From NCBI RefSeq assembly GCF_019974155.1, contig NZ_AP025158.1:1674001-1738000 (forward strand): a DNA stretch of 64,000 bases. Direction: 5' to 3'. Every line of letters starts with the position of its first letter. The stretch's first letter is position 1. This DNA comes from Thermus thermophilus (GTDB lineage Bacteria > Deinococcota > Deinococci > Deinococcales > Thermaceae). Both the position numbers and the translations under genes were made by a program. The notes under the pieces were generated by a model. It did no database searches. It saw only the letters and a program-made list of their open reading frames with translations, and had not been told where the DNA came from. Shown one piece after another: positions 43,310 to 52,081 of this stretch.

Positions 43310-44495
43310 AGTTCACCCGCCTCTCCAGAACCCGGCGCTGGACCAGGGTGAGGGCCAGGATGATCAGGAAGGTGACCATGGCGATGGCGCTGGCGTAGGA
43401 GAAGTCCGAGTCGCGGAAGCCCTTGTTGTAGAGGTAGAAGGCCAGGGTCAGGGTGTCCTGCAGCACCCCGCCCGTGGGGGTGAGGACGTAGACCTGGGTG
43501 AAGACCTGGAAGGCCCCGATGAGCCCCAGGGTGAAGAGGAAGAAGGTGGTGGGCGAAAGGAGGGGCCAGGTGATGAGGCGGTGGCGCTGCCAGAAGGTGG
43601 CCCCGTCCAGCTCCGCGGCCTCGTAGTACTCCTTGGGGATGGCCTGGAGCCCCGCCAGGAGGATCACCACCTGGTAGCCCAAAAAGTGCCATACGCTCAT
43701 GGCCATGACGGCCACGAAGGCCAGGCTGGGCCCGGCCCAAAACCCCTGGACCTCTATCCCCAAGGGCCGGAGGAGGAGGGCGAAGACCCCGGTGGGGGTG
43801 TTCAGCCAGTCCAGGCCCGGGGTGCGGAGGAGCCAGTTGAGGAAGCCGAACTCCGGGTGGTAGATCCAGCGCCACACGGCGGCCGCCGCCGTGAGGGCGG
43901 TGATGTAGGGGAGGAAGAAGAGGGTCCGGTACAGCCCGAGGAAGGCCACCCGGGTGTTGAGGAGGATGGCCACGAAGGTGGCGAGGAGAAGCCCGGTGGG
44001 CACGGTGAAGACCACGTACCAGAAGGTGTTGCCCAAGGCGCGCCAGAAGAGGGGGTCCTCGAGGAGGATCCGGTAGTTCTGGAGCCCGGCGAAGGCCGCG
44101 GGCCTGAGGAAGTTCACCCGGTCAAAGAGACTGAGGTAAAAGGCGTAGAGGGTAGGAAAGACCTGCCACACCAGAAGGAGGGCGAGGGCCGGCCAAACCA
44201 GGGCCCAGCCGTAGAAGGCGGCCTGGGCCTTCTCCGGAAGGGTCCGCCCCAGGGCCAAGGCGGCGCCCAAGGGCCCGAGAAAGGCCAAAGGCGGGAAAAG
44301 AGGGGCCAAAAGCCCGAGGGCGAGGGGCACGGCCCGCCACCCTCCCCAAAGGAGCCCCCAGAGCGCAAGGGGGAGGTACCCGGCCCACAGGCCCCACGCC
44401 GCCCAGGCGGGGAGAAAGCCCAGCCTCTGGGCGTAGAGGCCGAGGGCGAGGAGCACCCCCACGCCCAAGATCCCGTGCAGGGGATAGGTCCTCAT
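43299..44495 (-). CDS. ABC permease (UgpA/MalF family)
   Basis: 398 aa with an unusually hydrophobic N-terminus (about 1-110: several helices such as LGVGVLLALGLYAQRLGF, WGLWAGYLPLALWGLLWGG, VPLALGLLAPLFPPLAFLGPLGAALALG) before the standard core. EAA motif YYEAAELDGATFWQRHRLITWPLLSPTTFF. TATACT lies ten bases before ATG 44495. It diverges from tsaB. First gene of the importer operon; substrate is set by the binding protein. Confidence 0.85.
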   Translation of the reverse strand: MRTYPLHGILGVGVLLALGLYAQRLGFLPAWAAWGLWAGYLPLALWGLLWGGWRAVPLALGLLAPLFPPLAFLGPLGAALALGRTLPEKAQAAFYGWALVWPALALLLVWQVFPTLYAFYLSLFDRVNFLRPAAFAGLQNYRILLEDPLFWRALGNTFWYVVFTVPTGLLLATFVAILLNTRVAFLGLYRTLFFLPYITALTAAAAVWRWIYHPEFGFLNWLLRTPGLDWLNTPTGVFALLLRPLGIEVQGFWAGPSLAFVAVMAMSVWHFLGYQVVILLAGLQAIPKEYYEAAELDGATFWQRHRLITWPLLSPTTFFLFTLGLIGAFQVFTQVYVLTPTGGVLQDTLTLAFYLYNKGFRDSDFSYASAIAMVTFLIILALTLVQRRVLERRVNYEV

Positions 44496-44526
44496 TCCCT
44501 GCCGGAGTATAGCAGGAGGCCCTAGG

Positions 44527-45075
44527 ATGGGGAGGATGTGGACGCTGGTCCTGGACACGGCCACCCCTTACCTCTCCCTGGGGCTCTTCCAGGGGGAGGC
44601 GGGGGTAGGCCGGGTCAAGCGGGTGGAACGGCGGCACGAGGAAGTCCTCTTCGGCCTCCTGGAGGAGGTCCTGAGGGAGGTTGGGGTCGGGCGCGAGGAG
44701 ATCGGCGCCCTGGTCTTGGGCGAGGGGCCGGGCTCCTACACGGGCCTGCGCATCGCCTTGGCCGCGGGCCTCGGCCTCGCCCAGGCCCTGGGAGCCAGGG
44801 TCTATGGGGTGAGCTCCCTCCTCGCCGCCTCTTGGCCCTTCCTTCAGGAAGGGGAGCCCCTCACCCCCCTCTTCACCGCTAGAAACGGCCTCTTCTACGG
44901 GGCCACCTACACCCTGGAAGGGGGAAGGCCCAAGGAGGTGGCCCCCCCGAGGAAGCTCAAGGCCCAGGAGCTCCCGCAGGAAGGCCGCCTCCTCCTGGAC
45001 CCTCCCCCCGACCCCCGGGCCCTCTACGAGCTCCTCCCCTTCGCCCACGAGGGGGTGGAGCCCCTCTACCTCTGA
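44527..45075 (+). CDS. tsaB: tRNA threonylcarbamoyladenosine protein TsaB
   Basis: 182 aa. ASKHA-fold scaffold partner of TsaD for t6A37 in tRNAs. Features are LVLDTATPYLSLGLFQ, RRHEEVLFGLLEEVLREVG, GEGPGSYTGLRIALAAGLGLAQALGARVYGVSSL and TPLFTARNGLFYGATYTLEGG. ATG 44527 has AGGAGG seven bases upstream; ATG 44536 is an alternative closer to family starts. A TATAGC box overlaps the opposing permease promoter. Confidence 0.93.
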   Translation: MGRMWTLVLDTATPYLSLGLFQGEAGVGRVKRVERRHEEVLFGLLEEVLREVGVGREEIGALVLGEGPGSYTGLRIALAAGLGLAQALGARVYGVSSLLAASWPFLQEGEPLTPLFTARNGLFYGATYTLEGGRPKEVAPPRKLKAQELPQEGRLLLDPPPDPRALYELLPFAHEGVEPLYL

Positions 45076-45117
45076 ACCGGGAAGGCCCGTGCCGGCGCAA
45101 GCGAGCCCAAGGCGGCC

Positions 45118-45768
45118 TCAGTCCCCCGCGGCCCTCGAGGCGGGCGCCCGGTAGAGGTGGCTCGGCAAGGGCTCCTGGAAGGAGCTCCCCCGGAGCCTCT
45201 CCGCCATCAGCACCAGGTTCTCCCCGGCGATGCGGGCGTCCTCCAAAAGCTCGGGGTTTTCCCTCAAGCGCCCCACGCCCCGATGGTGGGCGTAGACCAG
45301 GCCCAAGGGGGCGAGGACGAAGCCCATGTAGGAGAGGGGCAGGAGCATCTGGGCGAGGGCCTGGCTCGCCCCTTCCTCCTCCGCCACCGCCAGGAGGGCC
45401 ATGGGCTTGCCCAGGTTCAGGAGGCCCTGGTTCTCCATGGAGGTCATCCGCTCCAGGAGGGCCTTCATCCGGGAGGAGACGCTGAACCAGTAGACGGGCG
45501 TGGCGAAGACCACCGCGTCGGCGGAAAGGATCCGCTCCGCCACCTTGCCAAACCCGTCCCAGGGCCCCTGGACGCAGGTTTCCGGCCCGCAGGAAGCGGG
45601 ATCCACGGAGTAGTTGCCGGCGCAGAGGGGAAAGGGGTGCCGCACCAAATCCAGGCGCTCGGTGGTCGCCCCCTTGCGCCTGGCCGCCTCCAAAACCTCG
45701 TCCAAAAGCTCCGCCGTAAACCCGTCCGTCCTTGCCGATGCGTTCACGCCGAGGACGTGTAGGCCCAT
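45118..45768 (-). CDS. NAD(P)H-dependent FMN reductase family protein
   Basis: 216 aa flavodoxin-like fold: VLGVNASARTDGFTAELLDEVLEAARRKGATTERLDL, then a cysteine-rich patch PLCAGNYSVDPASCGPETC, ADAVVFATPVYWFSVSSRMKALLERMT (the tPvYw motif). The compact cysteine motif resembles iron-sulfur flavoproteins (Isf), though spacing is not exact. ATG 45768 has AAGGTGA upstream. Its promoter carries a clear dyad (next entry), so it is probably inducible. Confidence 0.8.
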   Translation of the reverse strand: MGLHVLGVNASARTDGFTAELLDEVLEAARRKGATTERLDLVRHPFPLCAGNYSVDPASCGPETCVQGPWDGFGKVAERILSADAVVFATPVYWFSVSSRMKALLERMTSMENQGLLNLGKPMALLAVAEEEGASQALAQMLLPLSYMGFVLAPLGLVYAHHRGVGRLRENPELLEDARIAGENLVLMAERLRGSSFQEPLPSHLYRAPASRAAGD

Positions 45769-45783
45769 AAATATCACCTTCGC

Positions 45784-45826
45784 ACTAAACCTCTTTTAGT
45801 TTACATCGCTCACCCGCCGTTGTCCA
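45784..45826 (-). promoter_or_regulatory. Promoter with operator-like dyad for the FMN reductase
   Basis: On the minus strand TGGACA (45826-45821), 17 bases, TAAACT (45803-45798) forms a good sigma-A promoter. A perfect 6-5-6 dyad ACTAAA-AGAGG-TTTAGT (45800-45784) overlaps the -10 and the start-site region, the position expected for a repressor operator. The -35 lies 13 bases outside the terminal repeat of the IS remnant. Confidence 0.65.
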
Positions 45827-45838
45827 GCCCATGTAATC

Positions 45839-46224
45839 GGTCAACACATCTGAGACTGGGGGACCAACTCCTCTTGCATCTTAGCCAAGAACTCCAAAGG
45901 CGCCAGCCCCCCCAGGGCCATGTGGGGCCTGCGGTGGTTGTAGTAGGTTTCCGCCAGCGGTAGTAGGTGGCCCGGCTGATTCCCACAAGCTCCTGGATTT
46001 CGGACCAGCCTACCCCATGCCTCCTAAACGCCTCTACCTGTTTGAGCTTGCGCAGCCGTTCCTGGACCAGGGGATCGCCGGCCCCCGCCGTCCCCAGCTC
46101 CTGGGCCTTCCTCGCTCCTCGCCAAATCGCTTTGCCAACCGTGGTAAGCTGCACCTGGGGGACTTCCTTCCGGAGTCGGTCCCCCTCTTTTTATCCCACC
46201 CTAGAGTCTCACATGTGTCTGTCC
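45839..46224. mobile_element. IS remnant with terminal repeats and internal deletion
   Basis: Imperfect inverted ends: 45839-45857 (GGTCAACACATCTGAGACT) and 46205-46224 (AGTCTCACATGTGTCTGTCC), about 16 of 19 matching. Only about 386 bases remain, a fraction of a complete element. It interrupts the space between the FMN reductase and the SDR. Confidence 0.75.
45841..46154 (-). pseudogene. Transposase remnant (HTH joined to rve C-terminus)
   Basis: The reverse strand from 46154 encodes an HTH region ([34 protein letters not shown]) and then, out of frame, the integrase-core tail [25 protein letters not shown]... ending QSQMC with stop at 45841. The central catalytic part is missing. The junction falls at similar TACTACC-type sequence (ATYYRW versus ETYYNH), suggesting deletion between short repeats. 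IS3/IS481-type family, not resolvable. Confidence 0.8.
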
Positions 46225-46277
46225 GGGTTCAGGGCCCCCCTCTTGACGGGGGGACTTGGGGGGAGAATCCTTCGGGT

Positions 46278-47048
46278 ATGGGCCTTTTCGCTGGCAAGGG
46301 GGTGCTGGTGACCGGAGGGGCCCGGGGCATCGGCCGGGCCATCGCCCAGGCCTTCGCCCGGGAGGGGGCCTTGGTGGCCCTGTGCGACCTCCGCCCGGAG
46401 GGGAAGGAGGTGGCGGAGGCCATCGGGGGAGTGTTTTTCCAGGTGGACCTCGAGGACGAGAGGGAGCGGGTGCGCTTCGTGGAGGAGGCCGCCTACGCCC
46501 TGGGCCGGGTGGACGTTCTGGTCAACAACGCCGCCATCGCCGCCCCCGGCTCGGCTCTCACGGTGCGGCTTCCCGAGTGGCGCAGGGTGCTTGAGGTCAA
46601 CCTCACCGCCCCCATGCACCTTTCCGCCTTGGCCGCGCGGGAGATGCGGAAGGTGGGCGGTGGGGCCATCGTCAACGTGGCCAGCGTGCAGGGGCTTTTC
46701 GCCGAGCAGGAGAACGCCGCCTACAACGCCTCCAAGGGGGGGCTTGTGAACCTCACCCGCTCCCTGGCCCTGGACCTCGCCCCCCTCCGCATCCGGGTGA
46801 ACGCGGTGGCGCCCGGGGCCATCGCCACGGAGGCGGTCCTGGAGGCCATCGCCCTCTCCCCGGACCCGGAGAGGACCCGGAAGGACTGGGAGGACCTCCA
46901 CGCCCTGAGGCGCCTGGGGAAGCCCGAGGAGGTGGCGGAGGCCGTCCTCTTCCTGGCCTCGGAGAAGGCCAGCTTCATCACCGGGGCCATCCTGCCCGTG
47001 GACGGCGGGATGACGGCGAGCTTCATGATGGCGGGGCGGCCGGTGTAG
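46278..47048 (+). CDS. SDR family oxidoreductase
   Basis: 256 aa classical short-chain dehydrogenase. [30 protein letters not shown] (Asp: NAD preference), NNAAIAAPG, Ser in [34 protein letters not shown] with Tyr-x3-Lys, and [13 protein letters not shown] at the end. Substrate unknown. ATG 46278 fits the family start; an in-frame extension upstream would read into the IS remnant and is unlikely. Confidence 0.88.
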   Translation: MGLFAGKGVLVTGGARGIGRAIAQAFAREGALVALCDLRPEGKEVAEAIGGVFFQVDLEDERERVRFVEEAAYALGRVDVLVNNAAIAAPGSALTVRLPEWRRVLEVNLTAPMHLSALAAREMRKVGGGAIVNVASVQGLFAEQENAAYNASKGGLVNLTRSLALDLAPLRIRVNAVAPGAIATEAVLEAIALSPDPERTRKDWEDLHALRRLGKPEEVAEAVLFLASEKASFITGAILPVDGGMTASFMMAGRPV

Positions 47049-47114
47049 GCCCCCACCGGGGCGAGGGGCCGGATGGCCCTCGCGGAGGCTTGGGAGGCCC
47101 GAAGGGCTTGGGGG

Positions 47115-47657
47115 CTACACGGCGTGGTCCTTGTAGGGCTCGCCCCGCAGGTCGGAGACCAGGTGGACGGCCACGTAGGCCCCGTCCCCGGCGCTGATGA
47201 TGGCGTGGCCCGGCACCTTGCCGCGGGCCACGCCGGCGGCGTAGACCCGGGGGTAGCTGGTCCGGCCCCCTTCGTCGGTGTCAATGTAGGCGCCGCGGCG
47301 GGTCAGCCCGAGGAGGCTCGGGAGGGTGGGGTCCTTGTGGGTGCAAAGGAGCAGGCGCTCCGCCTTCTCCACCCCTTCCTCGGTCTCCACTTCAAAGACG
47401 CCGCCCATGTCCCGCACCCCCTTCACCACCCCGGGGCGGACCTCGGCCCCGTACCGGCGGGCGTGGGCCTCGAGGCGGCGGAGGAGTTCTTCGCCGGAAG
47501 GCTCGTCCAGGAGGCCGGGGTAGTTGGGCACCCGGCTCACGCCCTTGACCTTGGAGCGGCCCCCGTCCAGGACCAGGACCTTAAGCCCGGCCCTGGCCAG
47601 GAAGAGGGCGGCGGAAAGCCCCGAGGGGCCACCTCCCACCACGATCACGTCCCACAT
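47115..47657 (-). CDS. Small FAD-binding thioredoxin-reductase-related protein
   Basis: 180 aa, about half a thioredoxin reductase. Has the FAD motif DVIVVGGGPSGLSAALFLARAGLKVLVLDGG, the YPGLLDEPSGEELLRRLEAHARRYGAEV segment, and the C-terminal FAD motif RVYAAGVARGKVPGHAIISAGDGAYVAVHLV. The NADPH domain and CxxC are absent; the only cysteine is in LLLCTHKD. A flavin-binding protein without classical disulfide chemistry. I recall a structural-genomics Thermus protein of this size. TATACT is nine bases before ATG. Confidence 0.85.
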   Translation of the reverse strand: MWDVIVVGGGPSGLSAALFLARAGLKVLVLDGGRSKVKGVSRVPNYPGLLDEPSGEELLRRLEAHARRYGAEVRPGVVKGVRDMGGVFEVETEEGVEKAERLLLCTHKDPTLPSLLGLTRRGAYIDTDEGGRTSYPRVYAAGVARGKVPGHAIISAGDGAYVAVHLVSDLRGEPYKDHAV

Positions 47658-47683
47658 ACCGCCCGTAGTATAATCGGCCCCGC
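47658..47683. promoter_or_regulatory. 26-bp divergent promoter, FAD protein / PASTA protein
   Basis: Plus -10 TATAAT (47669-47674) and minus -10 TATACT (47672-47667) overlap by four bases. Each is nine bases from its ATG, so the arrangement is symmetrical. Confidence 0.7.
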
Positions 47684-49003
47684 ATGCTCTTGGACGACCG
47701 CTACCCCGTTCTGGAGACGCTGGAGAGCCGGGACGGGGTGACCCTCTACCGGGTGGAGGGGGGGCTGGTCTTCTCCTTTGACGTCCGCACGCCCCAGGAC
47801 AAGGACCGCTTCTACCGCTACCGGGCGGCGATACGGCGCCTGGAGGAGCTCGGCCTCCTCGAGGCCCAGGTCTCGGCCAAGCCGGGGCGGTACTACGCCT
47901 TCTTTCCCGAACGGCCTCTGAGCGGGCGGCGCCCTCCTAAGGAGGTCCTGGCCGCTTTGGCCCCCTTCGGCTTCGGGCCGGAGCACGTGGCCATGGGGGA
48001 GGACGGGGTGGCCTACCTCGCCCCCTGGCCCCTCCGCCCGGGGGCCGCGAGGCGGGGCCGGGGGGGGTTTTGGTCCCGGGTGGCCCCGGGGCTTTTCCTC
48101 CTGGGCCTGGGCCTCCTCCTCTTGGCCCAGGGGCTTGACCGCTACTTCAACCCTCCCGAGTACGTGGTCCCCGACCTGGTGGGCAAGACCGCGCGGGAGG
48201 CTTTCCTTCTCCTCCGGGATACGGGGCTTGGCCTGGAGGTGGAGGAGGGGAACGACCCCTCGAGGCCCAAGGAGGTGGTGCTGGAGCAGGACCCCCCGCC
48301 CGGCACCCGCCTCCGGGCCGGGCGGGTGGTGCGCCTGGTCCTGAACCAGGCGCGGCTCGTGCCCGTCCCCGACCTCCGGGGCCTCCCCAGGGCGGAGGCG
48401 GAGGACTGGCTTTCAGGACTCGGCTTCCAGGTGGGGCGGGTGGCCGCGGTGGAGGCCGAGGAGGCGGCGGGGACCGTCCTCGCCACGAGCCCCCCTGCGG
48501 GGACGCCCATGGCCTACGGGGCCCGGGTGGACCTCCTGGTGGCGGGGGAGCGGTCCGGGGAGACGGTGGTCGTTCCCCGGCTCGTGGGCCTGAAGCGGGA
48601 GGACGCCCTCTTCCTGTTGAACGCCGCGGGGCTTTTGCCCCAGGTGGAGGAGGTGCCTTCGGGGGCGCCTGAGGGCCTGGTCCTGGCGCAGGTGCCGGGG
48701 CCGGGGGAGGCCGTCCTTTCCGGAAGCCCGGTGCGGCTTAGGGTGGCGGTCCAGGGGGCGGTCCAGCTGCCCGAGGCCTTCCCCGGGACCCCCCTCCGCT
48801 CCGTGGTTTTGGCCCTGGACCTGCCCCCCGAGGCCCAAGGCCGGCAGGTGCGCCTCCTCCTCGTGGACGCCCGGGGGGCCCAGGTGGTCTACGAGGGGCC
48901 GGGAGAGGAGGGCCTGAGGCTTTCGGGGACCTACCAGGTCCTGGGGGAGGCCCGCTTCCGCCTCTATTTGGACGGGGAGCTTTTCCAGGAGTGGGCGCCT
49001 TGA
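47684..49003 (+). CDS. PASTA-domain membrane protein with degenerate kinase-like N-terminus
   Basis: 439 aa. N-terminal ~110 residues read like a stripped kinase N-lobe ([28 protein letters not shown], then [21 protein letters not shown] and [10 protein letters not shown]) but lack a Gly loop, the VAIK lysine and any HRD/DFG. A single TM ([17 protein letters not shown], about 128-145) precedes three PASTA repeats (about 158-225, 226-294, 298-365: [66 protein letters not shown]) and a beta-rich tail. PASTA domains bind peptidoglycan or muropeptide. A non-catalytic wall sensor is likely. Confidence 0.8.
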   Translation: MLLDDRYPVLETLESRDGVTLYRVEGGLVFSFDVRTPQDKDRFYRYRAAIRRLEELGLLEAQVSAKPGRYYAFFPERPLSGRRPPKEVLAALAPFGFGPEHVAMGEDGVAYLAPWPLRPGAARRGRGGFWSRVAPGLFLLGLGLLLLAQGLDRYFNPPEYVVPDLVGKTAREAFLLLRDTGLGLEVEEGNDPSRPKEVVLEQDPPPGTRLRAGRVVRLVLNQARLVPVPDLRGLPRAEAEDWLSGLGFQVGRVAAVEAEEAAGTVLATSPPAGTPMAYGARVDLLVAGERSGETVVVPRLVGLKREDALFLLNAAGLLPQVEEVPSGAPEGLVLAQVPGPGEAVLSGSPVRLRVAVQGAVQLPEAFPGTPLRSVVLALDLPPEAQGRQVRLLLVDARGAQVVYEGPGEEGLRLSGTYQVLGEARFRLYLDGELFQEWAP

Positions 49004-49329
49004 GGGGAAGGTGGGCCGAGGAGGAGGCCCTGCGCTTCCTCCTCGGTAAGGGTTACCGCCTCCTTTGGAGGAACCGCCGCACCCCCTTCGGGGAGGTGGA
49101 CCTCTTTCTGGAAAAAGACGGGGTCTACGTGGTGGTGGAGGTGAAGCAGCGGGCCTCCAGCCGCTTCGGCGCCCCCCTGGAAGCCATCACCCCGGGGAAG
49201 GTGCGGAGGCTTCTCCAAAGCGCCCGCTTCCTCCTGGGCCGGGACGACCTGCCGGTGCGCCTCGAGGCCGTCCTCGTCCACGGCACCCCAAAGGACTTCC
49301 GCCTGGAGCACCTTGTGCTGGAGCTCTAG
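48991..49329 (+). CDS. yraN: YraN/UPF0102 family nuclease-fold protein
   Basis: 112 aa. Typical sequence: [76 protein letters not shown], including the restriction-like E-D...E-V-K core. Overlaps the PASTA gene by 13 bases (GTG 48991) or by 4 if TTG 49000 is used; family alignment fits either. Confidence 0.9.
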   Translation: MGALRGRWAEEEALRFLLGKGYRLLWRNRRTPFGEVDLFLEKDGVYVVVEVKQRASSRFGAPLEAITPGKVRRLLQSARFLLGRDDLPVRLEAVLVHGTPKDFRLEHLVLEL

Positions 49330-49343
49330 GGGTAAGCTTAGGC

Positions 49344-51137
49344 GTGTTTCGGAACCTTCGGGCCTACCTCGAGGCCTTGGAACGCCGGGGGGAGCTCCAC
49401 CGGGTGAGGGTCCCGGTGAGCGCCGAGCTGGAGATCGCCGAGATCGCGGACCGGGTGGTGAAAGGGGAAGGCCCCGCCCTCCTCTTTGAGCGGGTGGTGG
49501 GCAAGGACTTCCCCGTGGCCATCGGGCTTTTCGGCACGAGGGCGCGCACGGCCTTCGCCCTGGGGGTGGCGGACCTGGACGAGCTTTCGGGGAAGGTGGA
49601 GCGCCTCCTCGCCCTGGAGCCGGGGAAGGGGGGGCTTTCCGCCCTCCTGGGCCTCCTCCCCAAGCTTCCCCTCCTCCGGGGCTTCTTCCCCAGGCGGGTG
49701 CGGAAGGCCCCGGTGCAGGAGGTGGTGTGGCGGGGGGAGGAGGTGGACCTAGGGCGCCTTCCCGTCCTCAAGTGCTGGCCTCTGGACGGGGGGCCCTTCC
49801 TCACCCTGCCCCTCGTCATCACCAAGGACCCCGAGACCGGGGAGCTCAACCTCGGCATGTACCGCATGCAGGTCCTGGACAAAAGGAGCACCGCCATGCA
49901 CTGGCAATGGCACAAGGTGGGCCGCCGCCACCTGGAGAAGGCGAAGAGGCTGGGGAGGAGGCTGGAGGTGGCCGTGGCCCTGGGAGGGGACCCGGTCCTC
50001 ACCTACGCCGCCACCGCACCCCTCCCTCCCTTGCCGGGGGTGAGCGAGTTCCACCTGGCGGGCTTCCTCCGGGGGGCCCCCATTGAGCTTGCCCGGGGGG
50101 TGACCGTGGACCTCCCCGTGCCCGCGGAGGCGGAGTTTGTCCTCGAGGGCTACATTGACCCCGAGGAGCCCCTGGTGGAGGAGGGGCCTTTTGGGGACCA
50201 CACGGGCTTCTACACCCCCGTGGACCTCTACCCCCGCTTCCACGTCACCGCCCTTACCCACCGGAAGGGGGCCATCTACCCCGCCACCCTCGTGGGCGTT
50301 CCCCCCATGGAGGACGCCTACCTCATTGAGGCCACGGAAAGGCTCTTCCTCCCCGCCCTCCGCCTGGTGCTCCCCGAGGTGGTGGACTACCACATGCCCC
50401 CCGAGGGGGTGGCCCACAACTGGGTGAACGTGGCTTTGCGCAAGGAGTACCCGGGGCAGGCCTACAAGGTGGCCTACGGGATGCTGGGCCTGGGGCAGAT
50501 GATGTTCGCCAAGGTCATTGTGGCCGTGGACGCGGACGTTCCGGTCAAGCCCGGGTTTGCTGCCCTGCTTGAGGCCCTCAAGCACGCCCTTCCCGGGCGG
50601 GACACCCTCCTCCTAAGGGGCCCCGTGGACGTCCTGGACCACAGCTCCCGGGCCTTCGCCTTCGGGGGGAAGCTCGTCATTGACGGCACGCGGAAGCTTC
50701 CCGAGGAGGGGGGAGAGGCGTCCTTTATTCCCAAGGCCCACCCCACGCTTCCCGAAGATCCCGAGGTCCTGGCCCAGAGGCAGTGGCCGGGCCTCTGGGG
50801 GGTGGTGCTGGCGAAGCGCCGCCCCCACCAGGCCTGGGAGGTGGCGGAGAGGCTCCTCGGCACCCCGCAAAGCGCCGGGATCCGGCTTCTCCTCCTCGCC
50901 GACGAGGACACGGCCCTAAGCCCGGAGGAACTCCTCTGGTACGTCCTCAACAACATAGACCCCGAGCGGGACGCCCGGGTGATGCCGGGGGTAGAGGGGC
51001 CGGTCTTGGTCCTGGACGGCACGCGGAAGCTCCCCGAGGAGGGCTTCCAAAGGGTCTGGCCCGAGAGGGTCCGGATGGACCCCAGGGTGAAGGCCCTGGT
51101 GGACGCCCGCTGGGAGGAGTACGGCTTCAGGCCCTGA
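49344..51137 (+). CDS. ubiD: UbiD family prenylated-FMN decarboxylase
   Basis: 597 aa. Contains the UbiD elements: DLGRLPVLKCWPLDGGPFLTLPLVITKDPETGELNLGMYRMQVLDKRSTAMHWQWHKVGRRHL, the E-x2-R-x9-E-type region EFVLEGYIDPEEPLVEEGPFGDHTGFY, and MVGVPPMEDAYLIEATE-like YPATLVGVPPMEDAYLIEATERLFLP. These enzymes use prenylated FMN to decarboxylate aromatic or alpha,beta-unsaturated acids; in Thermus (futalosine menaquinone route) one acts in quinone synthesis, so that role is plausible. GTG 49344 lies five bases after TAAGCT. Its end overlaps the HD-GYP gene by 11 bases. Confidence 0.9.
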   Translation: MFRNLRAYLEALERRGELHRVRVPVSAELEIAEIADRVVKGEGPALLFERVVGKDFPVAIGLFGTRARTAFALGVADLDELSGKVERLLALEPGKGGLSALLGLLPKLPLLRGFFPRRVRKAPVQEVVWRGEEVDLGRLPVLKCWPLDGGPFLTLPLVITKDPETGELNLGMYRMQVLDKRSTAMHWQWHKVGRRHLEKAKRLGRRLEVAVALGGDPVLTYAATAPLPPLPGVSEFHLAGFLRGAPIELARGVTVDLPVPAEAEFVLEGYIDPEEPLVEEGPFGDHTGFYTPVDLYPRFHVTALTHRKGAIYPATLVGVPPMEDAYLIEATERLFLPALRLVLPEVVDYHMPPEGVAHNWVNVALRKEYPGQAYKVAYGMLGLGQMMFAKVIVAVDADVPVKPGFAALLEALKHALPGRDTLLLRGPVDVLDHSSRAFAFGGKLVIDGTRKLPEEGGEASFIPKAHPTLPEDPEVLAQRQWPGLWGVVLAKRRPHQAWEVAERLLGTPQSAGIRLLLLADEDTALSPEELLWYVLNNIDPERDARVMPGVEGPVLVLDGTRKLPEEGFQRVWPERVRMDPRVKALVDARWEEYGFRP

Positions 51138-52071
51138 GGAGGCGGTTTCGCAAAAGCCCCGACCGGAAGGCCCGCACCACCTCCCGGGAAAGCTTCCCCT
51201 TCCGCGCCTCCTCCTCCAGGGCCTCCAGGGCCTCGTGGGGCTTTAGGGGCTTGCGGTAGGTGCGCACGCTGGTGAGGGCATCGTAAATGTCCGCGGCGCT
51301 TAGGGCCTGCACCAGAAGGGGGATCTCCGTGAGCCCGTCGGGGTAGCCGGAGCCGTCCAGCTTCTCGTGGTGCCAGCGCACGTAGGGGCGGAGGCGGGGG
51401 TGGGCCCGGAGGGGCCCCAGGATCTCGTCCCCCCTCACGGGGTGCTCGCGGATGAGCCGCCACTCGTGCTCGCTTAGGGGGTGGTCTCCCCGGAGGATGT
51501 GGTCGGGGATGGCGATCTTGCCCACGTCGTGGAGGAGCGCCCCCATGTGCAGGTCTTCCCGCTCCTCTTCCCTGGCCCCGAGTTCCTCCGCGGCCAGGAG
51601 GGCGTACCGGGCCACCCGCTCCCCGTGGCCCGCGGTGTAGGCGTCCTTGGCCTCCACCGCCCGCATGAGCACGAGGAGGGTCCGCTCCAGGTCCTCTAGC
51701 TTCTCCTGAAGCCGCCTGCGCTCCAGGTGCCCCTTCACCCGGAGGCGGAGCTCGGCGAGGTCCACGGGCCGGTTGAGGAAGTCGTCGGCCCCCGCCTCTA
51801 TCCCCTTCAGGCGCACCTCCCGCTCCCCATCCGCGGTGAGGAGGATCACGGGAAGAAGGGGGTCTTGGGCCTTGAGGCTTTGGGTGAGCTCCAGGCCGTC
51901 CATGACGGGCATGTGGAGGTCGGTGAGGACCACGTGGGGAAGCCTGTCCCTGAGGAGGTCCAAGGCCTCCTTCCCGTTCCTCGCCTCCCACACCTCCACC
52001 TCCAAAGGGGCCAGGGCCCGCATGAGGAGGCGCCGCTGAACGGGGTCGTCGTCCACCACCAAGACCCGCAT
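51127..52071 (-). CDS. Response regulator with HD-GYP output (RpfG-like)
   Basis: 314 aa. Receiver domain 1-120 (RVLVVDDDPVQRRLL; phospho-acceptor Asp in VVLTDLHMPVMDGLELTQ; Lys replaced region DDFLNRPVDLAEL). A linker helix leads to an HD-GYP domain (about 140-310): TAGHGERVARYALLAAEEL, LHMGALLHDVGKIAIPDHIL, HPVRGDEIL, HHEKLDGSGYPDGL with the GYP signature. HD-GYP proteins hydrolyse cyclic di-GMP. It is the last gene of the minus-strand signalling cluster. Confidence 0.93.
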   Translation of the reverse strand: MRVLVVDDDPVQRRLLMRALAPLEVEVWEARNGKEALDLLRDRLPHVVLTDLHMPVMDGLELTQSLKAQDPLLPVILLTADGEREVRLKGIEAGADDFLNRPVDLAELRLRVKGHLERRRLQEKLEDLERTLLVLMRAVEAKDAYTAGHGERVARYALLAAEELGAREEEREDLHMGALLHDVGKIAIPDHILRGDHPLSEHEWRLIREHPVRGDEILGPLRAHPRLRPYVRWHHEKLDGSGYPDGLTEIPLLVQALSAADIYDALTSVRTYRKPLKPHEALEALEEEARKGKLSREVVRAFRSGLLRNRLLRA

Positions 52072-52081
52072 CCTGGCCCCC

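Noticed and set aside
40807-44495. Complete sugar ABC operon
   Set aside because: No ATPase gene is present or hidden in other frames; a shared MsmK/MalK-type ATPase elsewhere is the usual solution in Thermus.
47048-47071. Terminator after the SDR at 46278
   Set aside because: GGCCCC/GGGGCC six-base match with competing pairings and no T tract; too weak to list.
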